Translations under genes and position numbers: made by a program
Part shown: piece after piece, positions 17,866 through 26,364 of the stretch
Position numbering within the stretch: the stretch's first letter is position 1
Layout: the number at the start of each line of letters is the position of its first letter
Notes under the pieces: model-generated
What the model was told of the DNA's origin: nothing
Seen by the model: the letters and a program-made list of their open reading frames with translations, nothing else
The model's database searches: none
Assembly: GCF_021390395.1 (NCBI RefSeq)
Contig: NZ_JAJUWT010000032.1
Coordinates: 1 to 64,000 of the forward strand
DNA length: 64,000 bases
Direction: 5' to 3'
Source: Saccharothrix sp. S26
GTDB lineage: Bacteria; Actinomycetota; Actinomycetes; Mycobacteriales; Pseudonocardiaceae

Positions 17866-18951
17866 TCAACGAGTCGTGCTGATCGTGGCGCTGGCGAGCA
17901 CCAAGTCGCCCGCCGCCGCGTCCTCCCGGTACACCGCGACCGCCTGACCAGGGGCGACGCCGCTCAACGGCTCGCGCAGGCGCACGAGCAGCTCACCGTC
18001 GACGACTTCGGCCACCGCAGGCGCCAACCCGCCGTGCGCGCGCACCTGCGCCACGCACTCCACCGGGCCGTCGAACGGCACCCGCGTCACGGGCCGCCGC
18101 GCGACGATCTCGGTGACCTTCAGCTTCTCCGCCGCGCCGACCCGCACGGTGCCGCTCACCGGCTCCAGCGACAGCACGTACCGCGGCCGGCCGTCGGGGG
18201 CGGGCGCGTCGATGCCCAGGCCCTTGCGCTGGCCCACGGTGAACTCGTGCACGCCCACGTGCCGCCCGAGCACCGCGCCGGTCTCGTCGTCCACCAGCAC
18301 GCCGGGCTGCTCGCCGAGCTTGCGGGTGAGGAAGCCGCGGGTGTCGCCGTCGGGGATGAAGCAGATGTCGTGGCTGTCGGGTTTGTCGGCGACCTGGAGC
18401 CCGCGCTCGGCGGCCTCGGCCCTGACCTGCGCCTTGGTCGAGTCGCCCAGCGGGAACATCGCGTGGGCCAGCTGCTCGTGCGTCAACGACGCCAGCACGT
18501 AGGACTGGTCCTTGCCGTCGTCGGCCGAGCGGCGCAGCTCCGGCACACCGTCCACAGTGGACAGGCGGGCGTAGTGCCCGGTGCACACCGCGTCGAAGCC
18601 GAGCGCGATCGCCTTGTCCAGCAACGCCTCGAACTTGATCTTCTCGTTGCACCGCAGGCACGGGTTGGGCGTGCGGCCGGCCGCGTACTCGGCCACGAAC
18701 TCGTCCACGACCTCCTCGGTGAACCGCTCCGCGAAGTCCCAGACGTAGAACGGGATGCCGAGCACGTCCGCCGCGCGCCGCGCGTCCCGGGCGTCCTCGA
18801 CGGTGCAGCAGCCGCGCGCGCCGGTGCGCAGCGTGCCGGGCTTGGCCGACAGCGCCAGGTGCACGCCGGTCACCTCGTGGCCCGCCGCCACCGCCCGCGC
18901 CGCAGCCACGGCGGAATCCACCCCGCCGCTCATCGCCGCCAGCACCCGCAT
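17866..18951 (-). CDS. mnmA: tRNA-specific 2-thiouridylase MnmA
   Basis: Thiolates U34 of Lys, Glu and Gln tRNAs using sulfur relayed from a cysteine desulfurase. The 361-residue protein has the PP-loop AAMSGGVDSAVAAAR at residues 5-19, the catalytic Cys98 in NPCLRCN and the second catalytic Cys in SHDICFIPDG. ATG 18951 matches the family N-terminus (MRVLAAMSGGVDS); GTG 18960, overlapping the iscS stop as GTGA, would add three residues. The adjacent desulfurase is its likely sulfur donor. The iscS-mnmA order matches M. tuberculosis Rv3025c-Rv3024c. Confidence 0.96.
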   Translation of the reverse strand: MRVLAAMSGGVDSAVAAARAVAAGHEVTGVHLALSAKPGTLRTGARGCCTVEDARDARRAADVLGIPFYVWDFAERFTEEVVDEFVAEYAAGRTPNPCLRCNEKIKFEALLDKAIALGFDAVCTGHYARLSTVDGVPELRRSADDGKDQSYVLASLTHEQLAHAMFPLGDSTKAQVRAEAAERGLQVADKPDSHDICFIPDGDTRGFLTRKLGEQPGVLVDDETGAVLGRHVGVHEFTVGQRKGLGIDAPAPDGRPRYVLSLEPVSGTVRVGAAEKLKVTEIVARRPVTRVPFDGPVECVAQVRAHGGLAPAVAEVVDGELLVRLREPLSGVAPGQAVAVYREDAAAGDLVLASATISTTR

Positions 18952-18956
18952 GCCCG

Positions 18957-20144
18957 TCACACCTCCGCCGTCGCCTGGCCCGCAAGCCGCTTCAACCCCG
19001 CGATGCCCGCCGTGCGGGCGCGGTCGACCACCGGTCCGATCACCTCGGCCAGCTCGCGCACCTCGGCCGCCGTGGACGTGTGGCCCAGGGAGAACCGCAG
19101 CGAGCCGCGGGCCAGCACCGGGTCCACGCCCATGGCCAGCAGCACGTGGCTGGGCTGCGCCACCCCCGCCGTGCAGGCCGAGCCGGTGGAGCACTCGACG
19201 CCCTTGGCGTCCAGCAGCATCAGCAGGCTGTCGCCCTCGCAGCCGGGGAACGTCAGGTGCGCGTTGCCGGGCAGCCGGTGCACCGGGTCGCCGTTGACCG
19301 CCACGTCCGGCACGACCCGCCGCACCGACGCGACCAGCTCGTCGCGCAGCGCGGCGACCTGCGCGGCCGTCTCCGCCTGGTGGTCCACCGCGTGCCGCAC
19401 CGCCGCGGCCAGCGCGACGATCGACGGCACGTCCAGCGTGCCGGACCGCACCTCGCGCTCCTGACCGCCGCCGTGCAGCACGGGCGTCGTGGCCACGTCA
19501 CGGCCCAGCAGCAGCACGCCGACGCCGTACGGCCCGCCGATCTTGTGCCCGGTGAGGGTCAGCGCCGACGCGCCGGACCCGGCGAAGTCGACCGGCACCG
19601 AGCCCACGGCCTGCACCGCGTCGGTGTGGAACGGCACCGACCGCTCGGCGGCCAGCGCGGCCAGCTCGCGCACCGGGTTGATCGTGCCGACCTCGTTGTT
19701 CGCCCACATCGCGGTGACCAGGGCGACGTCGTCGTCCAGCGCCTCGCGCAGCGCCTCGGGCCTGATCCGGCCGAGGCCGTCGGGGTCCAGCCAGGTGATC
19801 TCGGCGCCCTCGTGCTCGGCCAGCCACTGCACGGCGTCCAGCACGGCGTGGTGCTCGACCGACGAGGCCACCACGCGCCGGCGGCGGGACGTGCGGCGGG
19901 ACCAGTAGACGCCCTTGACCGCGAGGTTGTCGCTCTCCGTGCCGCCGCTGGTGAAGATCACCTCGGAGGGTCGCGCGCCGAGGGCGTCCGCGATGTCCTC
20001 CCGCGCCTCCTCGACCAGCCGCCGGGCCCGCCGCCCCGAGGTGTGCAACGACGAGGCGTTGCCCGTGGTGGACAACGCCCGGGTCATCGCCTCGATCGCC
20101 TCGGGGAGCATGGGGGTCGTGGCGGCGTGGTCGAAGTAGGCCAT
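18957..20144 (-). CDS. iscS: IscS-type cysteine desulfurase
   Basis: Removes sulfur from cysteine as an enzyme persulfide for tRNA thiolation and Fe-S assembly. 395 residues; PLP lysine Lys201 in LTGHKIGGP, PLP-stacking His in SVEHHAVLD, and the catalytic Cys326 in STGSACTAG. The ATG at 20144 shares a base with the stop of the upstream MFS gene (TGATG) and its stop overlaps the mnmA region, so MFS-iscS-mnmA reads as one unit. Confidence 0.95.
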   Translation of the reverse strand: MAYFDHAATTPMLPEAIEAMTRALSTTGNASSLHTSGRRARRLVEEAREDIADALGARPSEVIFTSGGTESDNLAVKGVYWSRRTSRRRRVVASSVEHHAVLDAVQWLAEHEGAEITWLDPDGLGRIRPEALREALDDDVALVTAMWANNEVGTINPVRELAALAAERSVPFHTDAVQAVGSVPVDFAGSGASALTLTGHKIGGPYGVGVLLLGRDVATTPVLHGGGQEREVRSGTLDVPSIVALAAAVRHAVDHQAETAAQVAALRDELVASVRRVVPDVAVNGDPVHRLPGNAHLTFPGCEGDSLLMLLDAKGVECSTGSACTAGVAQPSHVLLAMGVDPVLARGSLRFSLGHTSTAAEVRELAEVIGPVVDRARTAGIAGLKRLAGQATAEV

Positions 20145-21514
20145 CAGCTTCCCAGGGTAGCCGGGCGCAGCCGCCCGGCGAGCACCGCACCGAGCACCGC
20201 GACGCCCGCCATCAGCAGGTCGAACGGCACCACGGCGGCGGTCGGCGCGGCCGCCGAGGCGAACGTGGTGACCAGCACACCGCCCAGGCCGACCAGCAGC
20301 GCCGAGCCGAGCATGTCGCTGATCTGCAGGGCCGAGGAGTTGAACCCCCGGTCGACCTCGGACGACGCGCCCAGGGTGAGCACGCTCAAGCTCGACATCG
20401 CCAACCCCATCCCCGCTCCGGCGACCGCCCACAGGACCGGGGTGGCCCACGCCGGGCCCCACGACGGTGCGATGAGCGTCACCCCGGAAATACCCGCGGC
20501 ATTCAGCACGAACCCCCAACGCACGAGCTTCTCGCGCGGGACGTCGGGCTTGCGCGACTGCCACCACGCCGCGCCGGACCAGCCCAACGCGCTCAGCGTG
20601 AGCGGGATGCCGGCGGCGATGGCCGAGTAGCCGTGCACGGAGGTCAGCGTCAGCGGGATGAACGCCTCGGCGGCGAAGAACGAGCCGGCCAGCAGCGCGC
20701 GGGCCAGGATCGTCACCGGCAGGCCGCGGCGCGCGGTGAGCGTGCCCTTGGGCAGCAGCACCCGCAGCGCGGGCGCCAGCACGGCCAGCCCGGCCACCCC
20801 GATCACCAGGTCGAGACCGCGGGGGTGCTGGGCGGCCCAACTCAGCGCCGCCACGCCGAAGCCGGCGCCGAGCGCGGCCAGCGGCAGGCCGCGCCGGGTG
20901 TTCCGGTCCGGGGTGTGCGGCGGGAGGTTGCGCAGCACGGGCACCAGCAGCAGCACGCCCAGCAGCACGAACGGCGCCAGCCCCAGGAACACCCACCGCC
21001 AGCTCAGCGTCTCCGTGAGCCACCCGGCCAGCGCCGGGCCGACCAGCGACGGCACCACCCACGCCGACGCGAGCAGGCCGAACACCGCGGGCCGGTCCCG
21101 TTCCGGGTAGACCAGGCCGATCAGCACGTAGACCGCGACCACCTGCGCGCCGCCGCCGATGCCCTGCAACACGCGGCCGAGCAGCAGCAGCGGCATGTCC
21201 TGCGCCACCCCGGCCACGATCAGGCCGACCAGGAACAACGCCGGCCCGACCAGCAACGACGGTCGCGGCCCGCGCAGGTCGCTGAGCCGTCCGGACAGCA
21301 CGGTGGCGACCACGCTCGCGGCGAGGAACGCCAGGAACGGCCACGCGTACAGGTCGTTGCCGTCGAGGTCGGCGACCATGCGCGGCATCGCGGTGCTGAC
21401 GCCCATGTTCTCGAAGGCGAGCAACGTGACGAGCAGGATGATCCCGACCGTCGGGCCCCGCCGTTCAGGTGTCCAGAGGTTGCTCTTGGCGGAGGTCTCG
21501 GTCGTCGTCGTCAC
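20144..21514 (-). CDS. MFS drug-efflux-type transporter
   Basis: 456 residues with about 12-14 helices. The MFS loop signature GRLSDLRGPRPSLLVG is after helix 2, and LGRVLQGIGGGAQVVAVYVL is an antiporter-type motif of the DHA families. Likely proton-coupled export of a drug-like compound; substrate unknown. GTG 21514 is 7 bp after an AACCAT hexamer in a MerR-type promoter. Translational coupling of an efflux pump to iscS-mnmA is unusual and may reflect stress-linked expression. Confidence 0.87.
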   Translation of the reverse strand: MTTTTETSAKSNLWTPERRGPTVGIILLVTLLAFENMGVSTAMPRMVADLDGNDLYAWPFLAFLAASVVATVLSGRLSDLRGPRPSLLVGPALFLVGLIVAGVAQDMPLLLLGRVLQGIGGGAQVVAVYVLIGLVYPERDRPAVFGLLASAWVVPSLVGPALAGWLTETLSWRWVFLGLAPFVLLGVLLLVPVLRNLPPHTPDRNTRRGLPLAALGAGFGVAALSWAAQHPRGLDLVIGVAGLAVLAPALRVLLPKGTLTARRGLPVTILARALLAGSFFAAEAFIPLTLTSVHGYSAIAAGIPLTLSALGWSGAAWWQSRKPDVPREKLVRWGFVLNAAGISGVTLIAPSWGPAWATPVLWAVAGAGMGLAMSSLSVLTLGASSEVDRGFNSSALQISDMLGSALLVGLGGVLVTTFASAAAPTAAVVPFDLLMAGVAVLGAVLAGRLRPATLGS

Positions 21515-21551
21515 GGGTCAATGGTTCAACCTCCACCGGGGAGGAGGTCAA
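21514..21551 (-). promoter_or_regulatory. MerR-type promoter of the MFS-iscS-mnmA unit
   Basis: On the minus strand TTGACC (21551-21546) and AACCAT (21526-21521) are 19 bp apart, and a dyad ACCTCC-N8-GGAGGT (21529-21534/21543-21548) fills the spacer. Over-long spacers with a central dyad are the hallmark of MerR-family-controlled promoters (SoxR, TipA). The GTG lies 7 bp after the second hexamer. No merR gene is in the window. Confidence 0.55.
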
Positions 21552-21573
21552 GGTAATATGACGCAGTTCAGGA

Positions 21574-21702
21574 CGGGCGTCCCGACTGTGGGGACGCCCG
21601 CGCGGCGGCACCTCCGACGGGTGAATCGCCGGGCGGCTCGTATTTTCCCGGGACAGCGGCTCCTCTCTCTCCGTGACATCGCCGCCATCAACCTCGGAGA
21701 GA
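21574..21702 (+). other. Structured leader between divergent genes
   Basis: A perfect 10-bp hairpin CGGGCGTCCC/GGGACGCCCG (21574-21583/21591-21600) is followed by GGGTGAATCGCC and, near the start codon, an 8-bp pairing TCTCTCCG/CGGAGAGA (21666-21673/21695-21702) that would hide the GGAGAG ribosome-binding site of the gene at 21707. No known riboswitch class is matched with confidence. Confidence 0.4.
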
Positions 21703-21706
21703 TCTC

Positions 21707-22504
21707 ATGCGACGTCCGGTTGTGCTCGTCCTGCTCGTCTGCGCGCTCACCGCTTCCACCGGTCTGCCGGCCCTCGCGCAGCCCACCCGCGAGGTGGTCT
21801 CCACCCCTGGGGAACCGAGCGACCGCCTCGTCCCGTTGGCCGTGCTGGAGTACGTCGGCGGCACCGCCGTCGAGTTCGCCCGCGGCGCGGAGACCGGCGA
21901 CCTCGTCCTGCATCAGCAGGGGGACGACGGCGTCAACGCGCCGGTGGTCCCGCCGCGAGCGACCACCTTCCTGGAGGCGTACCTGGCGATCACGCCGGCG
22001 CACCTGCCCGTGCCGTCCGCGCTGGTCGGCACCGATTCCGCGCCACCCGCTCTGGCCGAGCGGCGCGTGGTCGACACCCTGGTCACCGCGACCGACCTGC
22101 CCGCGCCGACGAGTGGCGCGGCCGTGCGCTCCGCCTGCTGGGCGAGCTTCTTCGACCAGCCGGTGTGGGCGGAGAGCTTCAAGGGCATGACGTCGGCGAC
22201 CTACAAGTCCGACAACTACGGCGGCAGTTACCGCTACGCGGGCAGCGGCGTCGTGAACTGCACGCCGAAGACCGGACCGCTCGACCACTGGGCCAAGCAC
22301 CGCCTGTACCGCAGCCTGACCCCGGGCGTGGACGGGATCAAGATCCTCGACCACGCGATCGCGCCCGGCAAGTGGTCCGTGGCAGTCGCCGGTGCGCCGA
22401 CCCGCCGCTACTGGACCGTCCGCTACAGCGACGGCTGGAACTCCTCGCCCGACTCCGCCAGCCAGTACTACCGCGAGGGCACCTTCGCCGACAGCCACCC
22501 GTAA
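21707..22504 (+). CDS. Secreted hypothetical protein, 265 aa
   Basis: A signal peptide (MRRPVVLVLLVCALTASTG..LPALAQ, cleavage near residue 24) precedes a soluble domain with three Cys (CWASFFDQPVW, NCTPKTG) and an aromatic-rich C-terminal half (DNYGGSYRYAGSG, KHRLYRSLTPG, RYWTVRYSDGWNSS). No enzyme motif. Probably extracellular, possibly disulfide-bonded. The GGAGAG site is 5 bp before the ATG. Not recognised beyond that. Confidence 0.75.
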   Translation: MRRPVVLVLLVCALTASTGLPALAQPTREVVSTPGEPSDRLVPLAVLEYVGGTAVEFARGAETGDLVLHQQGDDGVNAPVVPPRATTFLEAYLAITPAHLPVPSALVGTDSAPPALAERRVVDTLVTATDLPAPTSGAAVRSACWASFFDQPVWAESFKGMTSATYKSDNYGGSYRYAGSGVVNCTPKTGPLDHWAKHRLYRSLTPGVDGIKILDHAIAPGKWSVAVAGAPTRRYWTVRYSDGWNSSPDSASQYYREGTFADSHP

Positions 22505-22515
22505 CGGTGCCGCCG

Positions 22516-22549
22516 GGCTCCGGCCGGACGCGCGCGCCCGGCCGGAGCC
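22516..22549. terminator. Bidirectional hairpin terminator
   Basis: Perfect 12-bp arms GGCTCCGGCCGG and complement (22516-22527, 22538-22549) with a 10-base loop lie between convergent genes. Confidence 0.65.
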
Positions 22550-23413
22550 TCAGTCGTCCAGGGCCGGCGCGGGGGCGTGCACCCGTTGCGAGAGCAGCTC
22601 GACCGAGGCGTACGCGACCCGTTCGGCCTCCTGCTGCACGAGTGCCGCCAGCTCGCGGCGCGTGGCCGCGCGGCCCGGCGCCACCTCGTCCAGCACGTGC
22701 ACCTCCACCACGAGGCCGCGCGAGCGCAGCACCCGCCGCACCGAGTCGACCAACGTGTCCGACCCCACGAACGCGGGCCGGGTGGACGTCGCCGAACCCT
22801 GCGTGTACCGCAGCACCACCGGCCGCACGGGCACGCCGGCGTCCAGCGCGGCCTGGAACAGCGCCGGCCGGTAGCGCCCGGACGCCACGCCGCACCACGT
22901 CGTCCCCTCCGCGTGGATGCCGACCGCCGCGCCGTCCCGCAGCGCCGCCGCCAGCTCGGCCACCGTGCCCGGCAGCAGCGACAGCCGTTCCCGGTCGAGG
23001 TAGACCGTGCGGGCGGCCGTGATCAGCCTGCCCAGCACCGGCCAGTCGCGGATGTCGCGCTTGGCCACCATCCGGATCGGCTGCACCGCGTCGATCGCCA
23101 GCTCGTCGAGCCACGACACGTGGTTGGACACCACCAGCACGCCACGCCCCGGGTTGGCCTGGAACACCGGCCCGGCCACCCGCAGCCGCACGCCGAACGC
23201 GCCCAGCAGGGCCCGGAACCAGCGCCGCAGCAGCACCGAACGGACCTGCCCGCGCAGGCACAGCACGGCCAGGACCACGAGCACCCCGGACAGCATCACG
23301 GCCGACGCCGCCACCACCCGCCACGCCACCCGCAGCCCGCCGACGGACGGCGTCGAGTGGTCGACGCACCCGTCACCGCACGGCGACACGGGCATCCACG
23401 CGTGCTTGCTCAC
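22550..23413 (-). CDS. PlsC-family lysophospholipid acyltransferase (OlsA-like)
   Basis: 287 residues; an N-terminal membrane helix (about residues 35-60) and the acyltransferase motifs SNHVSWLDELA (H-x4-D) and HAEGTTWCG. These enzymes transfer an acyl chain to a lyso-lipid. GTG 23413 overlaps the upstream OlsB-like stop as GTGA. With that partner it matches a two-step ornithine-lipid route, and M. tuberculosis Rv3026c-Rv3027c holds the same pair; a phosphatidic-acid role is the alternative. Confidence 0.85.
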   Translation of the reverse strand: MSKHAWMPVSPCGDGCVDHSTPSVGGLRVAWRVVAASAVMLSGVLVVLAVLCLRGQVRSVLLRRWFRALLGAFGVRLRVAGPVFQANPGRGVLVVSNHVSWLDELAIDAVQPIRMVAKRDIRDWPVLGRLITAARTVYLDRERLSLLPGTVAELAAALRDGAAVGIHAEGTTWCGVASGRYRPALFQAALDAGVPVRPVVLRYTQGSATSTRPAFVGSDTLVDSVRRVLRSRGLVVEVHVLDEVAPGRAATRRELAALVQQEAERVAYASVELLSQRVHAPAPALDD

Positions 23414-24180
23414 GCCGTCTCCCCCAGGAAGAACTTCAGGTACCGCTGGTCCACCCGGTCCATCCCGAGCAGCACGGGCAGGTCCGCCACGCCGAAGTCG
23501 GCGTCCAGCGCGGGCCGCCCGCACACCCACGCGCCCAGCCGCAGGTAGCCCTTCAGCAGCGGCGGCAGCACGGTCTTGGCCGGCCGCGGCACGGAGTCGA
23601 CGTCCCACGGCGTCAACGGCGTCACGCGGTACTCGTCGGGCGCGTGGTGCTTGGCCAGCACCACGTCCCAGACGCCCGCCGCGTACCCGCCGCCGTCGTG
23701 CAGCGGCACGGACGCGCAGCCGATCAGCCACGAGTGGCCCGACAGCAGCATGTACCGGGCGATCCCGGCCCACACCAACGACACCACGGCACCGTTGCGG
23801 TGGTCGGGGTGCACGCACGACCGGCCGGTCTCCACCAGCGACGGCCGCAGCGCGTCGAGGGCGGACAGGTCGAACTCGCCGTCGGAGTACAGCCGGCCCG
23901 CCTCGGCGGCCCGCTCGGGCGGCAGCATCCGGTAGGTGCCGACGATGTCGCCGGTGCGGTCGTCACGCACGACGAGGTGGTCGCAGTACTGGTCGAAGTA
24001 GTCGACGTCGTGCCCCGGCACGGAGCTGTGCAGCACGGCGCCCATCTCGGCGGCGAACACCTGGTGCCGCAGCCGCTGCGCGGCCACGACCTCGTCGCTG
24101 TCGCGCGCGACCAACAGGGAGTAGCGCGGCGCGTCGGAAGCGGCGTCACCGGTGCTGACAAGCAGTTGCGGCTGCGTCAT
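23410..24180 (-). CDS. OlsB-like GNAT acyltransferase
   Basis: 256 residues of the PF13444 acyltransferase group, which includes L-ornithine N-alpha-acyltransferase and older 'hemolysin-like' annotations. Supporting features are RLRHQVFAAEMGA, YFDQYCDHLVVRD, TYRMLPP and ETGRSCVHPDHR. The overlap with the PlsC-like gene argues they act in sequence on the same lipid. Product chemistry is inferred from the family. Confidence 0.82.
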   Translation of the reverse strand: MTQPQLLVSTGDAASDAPRYSLLVARDSDEVVAAQRLRHQVFAAEMGAVLHSSVPGHDVDYFDQYCDHLVVRDDRTGDIVGTYRMLPPERAAEAGRLYSDGEFDLSALDALRPSLVETGRSCVHPDHRNGAVVSLVWAGIARYMLLSGHSWLIGCASVPLHDGGGYAAGVWDVVLAKHHAPDEYRVTPLTPWDVDSVPRPAKTVLPPLLKGYLRLGAWVCGRPALDADFGVADLPVLLGMDRVDQRYLKFFLGETA

Positions 24181-24275
24181 GGGTCTGGTCTACCGACCGG
24201 TTGGCGACCGGGAGCAGGTCGTTCCGGTGACGCCTCAGTGGCAGCTCGGTTAAGGCGCGGTGAGGCCGTGCACGG

Positions 24276-24314
24276 CACGGGGGCCGCCTCGCGCGTGGCG
24301 AGACGGCCCCCGTG
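24276..24314 (-). terminator. Strong hairpin terminator after etfA
   Basis: 11-bp arms CACGGGGGCCG and complement (24276-24286/24304-24314) with an inner 5-bp stem CTCGC/GCGAG. No U tract, as is common in actinobacteria. It lies 15 bp beyond the etfA stop. Confidence 0.7.
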
Positions 24315-24328
24315 GGCGAACCGGATGG

Positions 24329-25288
24329 TCAGCCCTTGCGCTTGGCGACCTCTTCGGTCAGCTGGGGCGCGACCGCGAACAGGTCGCCGACGACGCCGAA
24401 GTCGGCGATCTCGAAGATCGGGGCCTCGGGGTCCTTGTTGACCGCGACGATGGTCTTGGACGTCTGCATGCCCGCCCGGTGCTGGATCGCGCCGGAGATG
24501 CCCAGCGCGATGTACAGCTGCGGCGAGACCGTCTTGCCGGTCTGGCCGACCTGGAACTGGTGCGGGTAGTAGCCGGAGTCGACCGCGGCCCGGGAGGCGC
24601 CGACCGCCGCGCCGAGGCTGTCGGCCAGCTTCTCCACGACCTCGAAGCTCTCCGCGCTGCCCACGCCGCGACCACCGGACACGACGACCGAGGCCTCGGT
24701 CAGCTCGGGGCGGTCGCCGCCGACGATCGGCTCGCGGCCGGTCACCTTGGTGACCAGCGCCGGGTTCGCGGCGGGCAGCTCCACGGCCTGCTCGACCGCG
24801 TCCGCGGGCGACTCGGACGCCTCGATGCCGCCGGGGCGCACGGCGATGACCGGCACGCCCTTGGTGACCTTGGACTTCACCACGTACGCGCCACCGAAGA
24901 CCGACTGCGTGGCGACGCCCTCGCCGTCGAGGTCGACGGCGTCGTAGAGCAGGCCGGAGCCCAGGCGCACGGCCAGCCGGCCCGCGACCTCCTTGCCCTC
25001 CAACGTCGCCGAGACCAGCACGGCGGCGGGCGACGCGGTGCCCGCGATCGTGGCGAGCGCGTCCACCTTCGGCGTGACCAGGTAGTTCGCGGCGTCCTCG
25101 GACTCCACCGCGTACACCTTCGTCGCGCCGTAGCGGCCCAGGGACTCCCTCACCTTGCCCGCGGTGCCGGGCGATCCGACCACCACCGCGGCCGGCTCGC
25201 CGAGACGGCGCGCGGCGGATAGAAGCTCATGGGTGACCTTCTTGACCTCGCCGTCGACGTGGTCGACGAGGACGAGTACCTCAGACAT
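24329..25288 (-). CDS. etfA: Electron transfer flavoprotein alpha subunit
   Basis: 319 residues; binds FAD and passes electrons from acyl-CoA dehydrogenases toward the quinone pool. The C-terminal FAD domain has VVSGGRGVGSAESFEVVEKL, GASRAAVDSGYYPHQFQVGQ and LYIALGISGAIQH, all diagnostic. It follows etfB by 14 bp on the same strand. Order and orientation match M. tuberculosis fixA-fixB (Rv3029c-Rv3028c). Confidence 0.97.
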   Translation of the reverse strand: MSEVLVLVDHVDGEVKKVTHELLSAARRLGEPAAVVVGSPGTAGKVRESLGRYGATKVYAVESEDAANYLVTPKVDALATIAGTASPAAVLVSATLEGKEVAGRLAVRLGSGLLYDAVDLDGEGVATQSVFGGAYVVKSKVTKGVPVIAVRPGGIEASESPADAVEQAVELPAANPALVTKVTGREPIVGGDRPELTEASVVVSGGRGVGSAESFEVVEKLADSLGAAVGASRAAVDSGYYPHQFQVGQTGKTVSPQLYIALGISGAIQHRAGMQTSKTIVAVNKDPEAPIFEIADFGVVGDLFAVAPQLTEEVAKRKG

Positions 25289-25302
25289 TGGATTCCTCGC
25301 CT

Positions 25303-26085
25303 TCAGATGAGCTTCTGGCCGACCAGGTACTCGGCGATCTTCGAACCGCCGTCACCCGAGTCCTCGACACGCTGACCGGCGCCGCGCGGCGGCTTGGGGG
25401 CCGACTCGAGCACCTGCGACCACGACGCGCCGAGGCCGACCTCGCCCGCGTCCAGCCCGAGGTCGGCGACCGTGAGGGTGCTGACCGGCTTCTTCTTGGC
25501 CGCCATGATGCCCTTGAACGACGGGTACCGCGGCTCGTTGATCTTCTCGTTGACGCTGACGACCGCGGGCAGGCTCGCTTCGAGGTGCGCGACGCCCTCG
25601 TCGGTCTCCCGCTCGGCCTTCACGGTGCCGCCCTCGACGGTGAGCTTGCGCACCTGCGTCACCTGCGGCAGGCCCAGCAGCTCGGCGAGCATCGCGGGCA
25701 CCGCGCCCGCGCGGCCGTCGGTGGCCTCGTTGCCGGCGATGACGAGGTCGACGCCCTCGATCGTGCCGATGGCCTTGGCCAGCACCTTGGCGGTGGTGAG
25801 CGCGTCGGAACCGTGCAGGGCCTCGTCGGAGACGTGCACCGCCTTGTCCGCACCCATGGAGAGCGCCTTGCGGATCGCGTCGGTCGCGCGGTCGGGACCC
25901 ATCGCGACGACGGTCACCTCGCCGCCGTGCGCCTCCTGGAGCAGCAGCGCCTCTTCCACGGCGCGCTCGTTGATCTCGTCGAGCACGGCGTCCGCGGACT
26001 CGCGGTCGAGGGTGTGGTCGGCGTCGGCGAGCTTGCGCTCGGACCAGGTGTCGGGCACCTGCTTGACCAGGACGACAATGTTCAT
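25303..26085 (-). CDS. etfB: Electron transfer flavoprotein beta subunit
   Basis: 260 residues; MNIVVLVKQVPDTWSERKL is the family N-terminus, and VIAGNEATDGRAGAVPAMLA is the nucleotide-binding loop. ATG 26085 is preceded by AGAGGA 5 bp away. Partner of etfA and first gene of the pair. Confidence 0.97.
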   Translation of the reverse strand: MNIVVLVKQVPDTWSERKLADADHTLDRESADAVLDEINERAVEEALLLQEAHGGEVTVVAMGPDRATDAIRKALSMGADKAVHVSDEALHGSDALTTAKVLAKAIGTIEGVDLVIAGNEATDGRAGAVPAMLAELLGLPQVTQVRKLTVEGGTVKAERETDEGVAHLEASLPAVVSVNEKINEPRYPSFKGIMAAKKKPVSTLTVADLGLDAGEVGLGASWSQVLESAPKPPRGAGQRVEDSGDGGSKIAEYLVGQKLI

Positions 26086-26327
26086 GGGTCCTCTTCGACC
26101 TCCTGCGGACGGGCGGCGACGTGGGTGGGCGACGGTGGTTGCCCGCGGTCGCCGGATTGTTCGTGACCCTGCCATGTCATCGCCGCATTGGCATGGTGGT
26201 GTCGGCCACCCGCATGTTACCCACCGGTAGCAGAGGTGCAAACGGCAGCAAGCACCGGCCGCGGGTGATGATGCTCACTGGCGCGTTTCAGGCCATTCGG
26301 ACAATGTCGCCTCTCCGCACGACGGCG

Positions 26328-26364
26328 TTACAGACCCTCCCCCAACTGGGCTAGGTTCGACCGC
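26328..26364 (+). promoter_or_regulatory. degV promoter, leaderless
   Basis: TTACAG (26328-26333), an 18-bp spacer and TAGGTT (26352-26357) end 7 bp before the ATG, so the transcript should begin at or next to the start codon. The rest of the 26086-26327 gap shows no gene. Confidence 0.6.

Noticed and set aside
21574..21706. Cyclic-di-AMP (ydaO) riboswitch
   Set aside because: Only a GGGTGAATC string matches; the other conserved blocks of the motif are missing, so it is kept only as an unclassified structured leader.
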